A stretch of 9,484 nt of DNA. Source: Anaerolineales bacterium UBA877 (GTDB lineage: Bacteria; Chloroflexota; Anaerolineae; Anaerolineales; Villigracilaceae). The stretch is from assembly GCA_002294405.1 (NCBI GenBank), contig DBFP01000022.1, forward strand, positions 5,063 through 14,546, in the 5' to 3' direction. Made by a program: the position numbers and the translations under genes. Within the stretch, counting starts at the first letter, position 1; every line of letters starts with the position of its first letter. Of the stretch, positions 6,982 through 9,484 are shown one piece after another. A model generated the notes under the pieces. That model did not search any database. It saw only the letters and a list, made by a program, of their open reading frames with translations, and was not told where the DNA came from.

Positions 6982-9258
6982 ATGAATAATATTAACGACC
7001 TGGTCGCAAAAATGTCGCTGGAAGAAAAAGCTGCCTTATGTACCGGGGCAACTCCTTGGACAACGACCAAGATTGATCACCTGGGTGTGCCGGAATTAAC
7101 CGTTTCGGACGGACCACATGGTGTCCGTCGGGTGATTGATGCAGCCGACATGGCTGCAGTCGCAATCCCCGCCACCTGCTTCCCGACCGCATCCTGCATG
7201 GCTTCCACCTGGGATGTGGATTTAATCCATCTTATGGGACAAGCATTAGCGGAAGAGTGCATCGGCTTGAAAGTTGACCTCGTCCTCGGTCCGGGGGCGA
7301 ATATGAAACGTACCCCGCTGGGAGGACGTAATTTCGAGTATTACTCCGAAGATCCCTTCCTTGCCGGGCAGATGGCTGCAAGCTTCATCAACGGTGTGCA
7401 AAGCAAGGGTGTGGGTACCTCGCTTAAACATTTCGCCACCAATAACCAGGAAACCAGGCGACTCAGCATCAGTTCCGAGGTGGATGAACGCACCCTGAGG
7501 GAGATTTACCTTCCCGCCTTCGAAACTGCTGTCAAAAAAGCCCAACCCTGGACCGTAATGTGTGCTTACAACAAGCTCAACGGCACATACTGCTCCGAAA
7601 ACCACAGGCTGCTGGTGGATATTCTAAAAAATGAATGGGGGTTCGAAGGTTTTGTTGTTTCCGACTGGGGAGCTGTTCACGATAGGGTAGCCTCCCTAAT
7701 GGGGGGTGTGGATTTGGAAATGCCAGGACCGAGAGAACGAAGGGTGAGATCGGTGGTAGAGGCTGTCCGATCTGGAACACTAAGCAAATCAGTTCTTGAC
7801 GAAGCGGTGAGCCGAATCCTGCGTATTGTATTCAAGGCAGCCGAGAAGCTCAAAGGGGATCCATTTGACTCCAAGGCACACCATGCGCTGGCTCGACGGA
7901 TAGCTGCAGAAGGCATGGTTCTACTGAAAAACAACGGAATCCTCCCATTAAAAGGACAGCAGCACATTGCCGTCATCGGTCGCGCTGCCCAGGAGGCTCA
8001 TTTCCAAGGCGGCGGCAGTTCGCATATCAATCCCACCCAGGTGGATAATCCGTTTGTCGAGTTGCAGAAAACTGCTGCAGAGGTTGAATTGAGCTATGTT
8101 CAGGGCTATCCTGAAGATGACAGTTTCAACCAGGAGATGATCGATGAGGCAGTTAGTACCGCAAACTCGGCTGAAACGGCCTTGCTTTATATTTCCCTGC
8201 CAGATTCAAAGGAGTCGGAGGGTTATGACCGCTCTGACCTTGACTTGACAGCGCACCAGATGGCACTGATCAAGGCTGTCACATCTGTTCAGCCCAGGAC
8301 AGTCGTAATTCTTAATAATGGCGCTCCGGTGGTAATGAGGGATTGGATCGGGAAAACCGCTGCTGTTCTCGAAGCATGGATGATGGGGCAGGCCGGCGGG
8401 GGGGCGATCGCCGATATTTTGTACGGAAAAGTTAATCCCTCCGGTAAGCTGGCTGAAACCTACCCGCTCAGGCTGGTGGATACACCTGCAATCATTAATT
8501 TTCCCGGAGAAAATGGGGCGGTGCGCTACGGGGAGGGAATCTTCATCGGGTATCGTTATTATGACATTAAAGAGATCCCGGTGCAATTTCCCTTTGGTTA
8601 TGGGATGAGCTACACCTCCTTCAGTTTATCCAATCCTAAAGTATCAAAAACAACTTTCAAGGATGTTGATGGACTGACCGTTTCAGTGGATGTGACCAAC
8701 ACCGGCAAAGTGGCAGGAAAGGAGGTGGTCCAGCTATATCTGCATGACCAAAAATCAGGATTGGCTCGTCCGCCCAAGGAGCTAAAAGGCTTTATCAAGA
8801 TTGAGCTCCAGCCTGGTGAAACAAAGACGGTGACCCTTGCCCTTGATTATCGTGCTTTTGCGTATTACCACCCGGGGTACAAGCAGTGGATAACCGAAGA
8901 CGGGCAGTTCGATATATTGATAGGGACATCATCCACTGACATCCACTGTGTCCAAACCGTTACACTCCAATCTACATTGGAGCTGCCCAGCTTATTAAAT
9001 CGTGAATCAACCATGCGTGATTGGATGGCCGATCCACGGGGCAATCAGGTCCTGACCCCTCTCTATAAAGATATCACAACTGAAATACAGTCGGCTATTG
9101 GAAGTGGCGAAGGGGATGCATCGGGGACGGATCCCCTGGGTTTTTTGATGGATATTTCATTGACAGACCTGCTCACCTTCCAAGGGAAGAATTTGACTAC
9201 ACCCTCAGAAAAAATTGTGGATGGATTGTTAAAGCAAGTTTACGGAACAGATCAATAA
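6982..9258 (+). CDS. Beta-glucosidase-like glycoside hydrolase family 3 enzyme
   Basis: A 758-residue three-domain GH3 hydrolase that would release terminal beta-linked sugars, most likely glucose. An N-terminal TIM barrel (about 1-290) contains SDGPHGVR (42-49), the sugar-binding R116, K149 and H150 in LKHFATNN, and the nucleophile D228 in VVSDWG. An alpha/beta sandwich (about 305-540) carries the probable acid/base E413 in ESEGYDR. A fibronectin type III-like domain (about 565-653) contains the usual VTNTG and ARPPKELKGF motifs. A further hundred or so residues follow, ending at 758. The KHF-ATNN form argues for a beta-glucosidase rather than NagZ-type hexosaminidase, but xylosidase or mixed activity remains possible. 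There is no signal peptide, so it is probably cytoplasmic. AAGG at 6971-6974 lies 7 bases before the ATG. Next to a beta-mannosidase it would cleave the glucose residues of glucomannan fragments. Confidence 0.92.
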   Translation: MNNINDLVAKMSLEEKAALCTGATPWTTTKIDHLGVPELTVSDGPHGVRRVIDAADMAAVAIPATCFPTASCMASTWDVDLIHLMGQALAEECIGLKVDLVLGPGANMKRTPLGGRNFEYYSEDPFLAGQMAASFINGVQSKGVGTSLKHFATNNQETRRLSISSEVDERTLREIYLPAFETAVKKAQPWTVMCAYNKLNGTYCSENHRLLVDILKNEWGFEGFVVSDWGAVHDRVASLMGGVDLEMPGPRERRVRSVVEAVRSGTLSKSVLDEAVSRILRIVFKAAEKLKGDPFDSKAHHALARRIAAEGMVLLKNNGILPLKGQQHIAVIGRAAQEAHFQGGGSSHINPTQVDNPFVELQKTAAEVELSYVQGYPEDDSFNQEMIDEAVSTANSAETALLYISLPDSKESEGYDRSDLDLTAHQMALIKAVTSVQPRTVVILNNGAPVVMRDWIGKTAAVLEAWMMGQAGGGAIADILYGKVNPSGKLAETYPLRLVDTPAIINFPGENGAVRYGEGIFIGYRYYDIKEIPVQFPFGYGMSYTSFSLSNPKVSKTTFKDVDGLTVSVDVTNTGKVAGKEVVQLYLHDQKSGLARPPKELKGFIKIELQPGETKTVTLALDYRAFAYYHPGYKQWITEDGQFDILIGTSSTDIHCVQTVTLQSTLELPSLLNRESTMRDWMADPRGNQVLTPLYKDITTEIQSAIGSGEGDASGTDPLGFLMDISLTDLLTFQGKNLTTPSEKIVDGLLKQVYGTDQ

Positions 9259-9355
9259 CTGACCAAACCTGCAGCAATCAAAAACCAGAAATGGAATTGA
9301 TGATTAATGGGCATTTCATTAAAACCAGGTTTCAGATTCAAGGTAAATATAAATA

Positions 9356-9384
9356 TTGCCATAGGATGTAACATTGTTTAAGAT
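9356..9384 (+). promoter_or_regulatory. Candidate sigma-70-type promoter before the last gene
   Basis: TTGCCA (9356-9361, five of six to the -35 consensus) is followed after 17 bases by TAAGAT (9379-9384, four of six to the -10 consensus), ideal spacing, about 57 bases before the ATG at 9441. An overlapping alternative is TTGTTT (9374-9379) with TATATT (9396-9401) at 16 bases. Both lie in AT-rich DNA, where such matches arise easily. Confidence 0.4.
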
Positions 9385-9430
9385 GGTACATATTTTATAT
9401 TGGAAGAATAACATAACTAAAAACAAGCAT

Positions 9431-9436
9431 TGAGGA
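9431..9436 (+). promoter_or_regulatory. Ribosome binding site of the last, partial gene
   Basis: TGAGGA at 9431-9436 stands 4 bases before ATG at 9441. It is the main evidence that the final open frame is a real gene start. Confidence 0.65.
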
Positions 9437-9440
9437 AATT

Positions 9441-9484
9441 ATGTCGAAGATCGAGTTAAAAGGCACCCCCTTGCCAACCATCCC
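9441..9484 (+). CDS. Start of a gene cut by the window end; possibly a GH130 mannoside phosphorylase
   Basis: Only 14 full codons are visible (MSKIELKGTPLPTI), with a further CC that must encode proline. The ATG has a good ribosome site, and a plausible promoter lies upstream. Members of glycoside hydrolase family 130 related to PH1107 often begin with a short strand followed by a 'LP-x-(I/M)-P-W' motif, and the visible residues fit that start. GH130 enzymes split beta-mannosides with phosphate to give mannose 1-phosphate, which would suit the neighbouring beta-mannosidase. This is recognition from memory of a very short stretch. That a gene starts here is likely; the family is tentative. Confidence 0.4.
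   Translation, partial: MSKIELKGTPLPTI

Larger units (their letters stand above)
9259..9440 (+). other. AT-rich intergenic region
   Basis: The longest gap between genes in the window (182 bases), markedly AT-rich toward its 3' end. No T-tailed terminator for the GH3 gene is visible. A small 6-bp inverted repeat (TTAATG 9304-9309 with CATTAA 9317-9322) lacks a T-run on this strand. AAAACCAG occurs at 9281 and again at 9321, which may be chance. The stretch holds a candidate promoter for the following gene. Confidence 0.6.

Noticed and set aside
7246..7976. Overlapping minus-strand open frames within the GH3 gene
   Set aside because: They mirror the coding frame of a well-supported gene, are rich in proline and serine without domain signals, and overlap each other.
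9346..9357. AATATAAATATT as an operator palindrome
   Set aside because: It is built only of A and T in an AT-rich stretch, so the symmetry carries little information.

Overview
The window holds one block of genes, all on the + strand, for taking up and degrading a beta-linked oligosaccharide. The most likely substrate is a beta-mannan or glucomannan breakdown product. Codon and GC content look moderate (near 50 % by eye). The proteins (an Opp/Dpp-family ABC importer beside intracellular GH2 and GH3 glycosidases, one permease with a very long outer loop) resemble those of heterotrophic Chloroflexota such as Anaerolineae. Thermotogota and some Bacillota carry similar loci, so the taxonomic guess is weak.

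Layout. Bases 1-117 are the last 38 codons of an upstream gene, probably the solute-binding protein of the importer. A strong intrinsic terminator-like hairpin (133-180) follows. Then come four tightly packed genes: two permeases (197-1201 and 1198-2469) and two ATPases (2479-3483 and 3476-4288). After a 105-bp gap lies a GH2 beta-mannosidase (4394-6886), and after a 95-bp gap a GH3 beta-glucosidase (6982-9258). A 182-bp AT-rich gap with a candidate promoter precedes the first 14 codons of another gene (9441 to the window end). Its N-terminus resembles GH130 mannoside phosphorylases, but that reading is tentative.

How the parts fit. The binding protein would capture the oligosaccharide outside, and the two-permease/two-ATPase complex would import it. 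The mannosidase and glucosidase have no visible signal peptide, so they would trim it in the cytoplasm to mannose and glucose. A GH130 enzyme, if confirmed, would add a phosphorolytic route to mannose 1-phosphate. The hairpin after the binding-protein gene would let that protein be made in excess over the membrane parts.

I see no RNA genes, mobile elements, CRISPR arrays or minus-strand genes. No intergenic stretch exceeds 300 bases. I found no clearly undescribed system. The points most worth a second look are the roughly 155-residue outer segment of the second permease, the substrate of the transporter-glycosidase set, and a 14-bp near-palindrome just before the mannosidase start codon.
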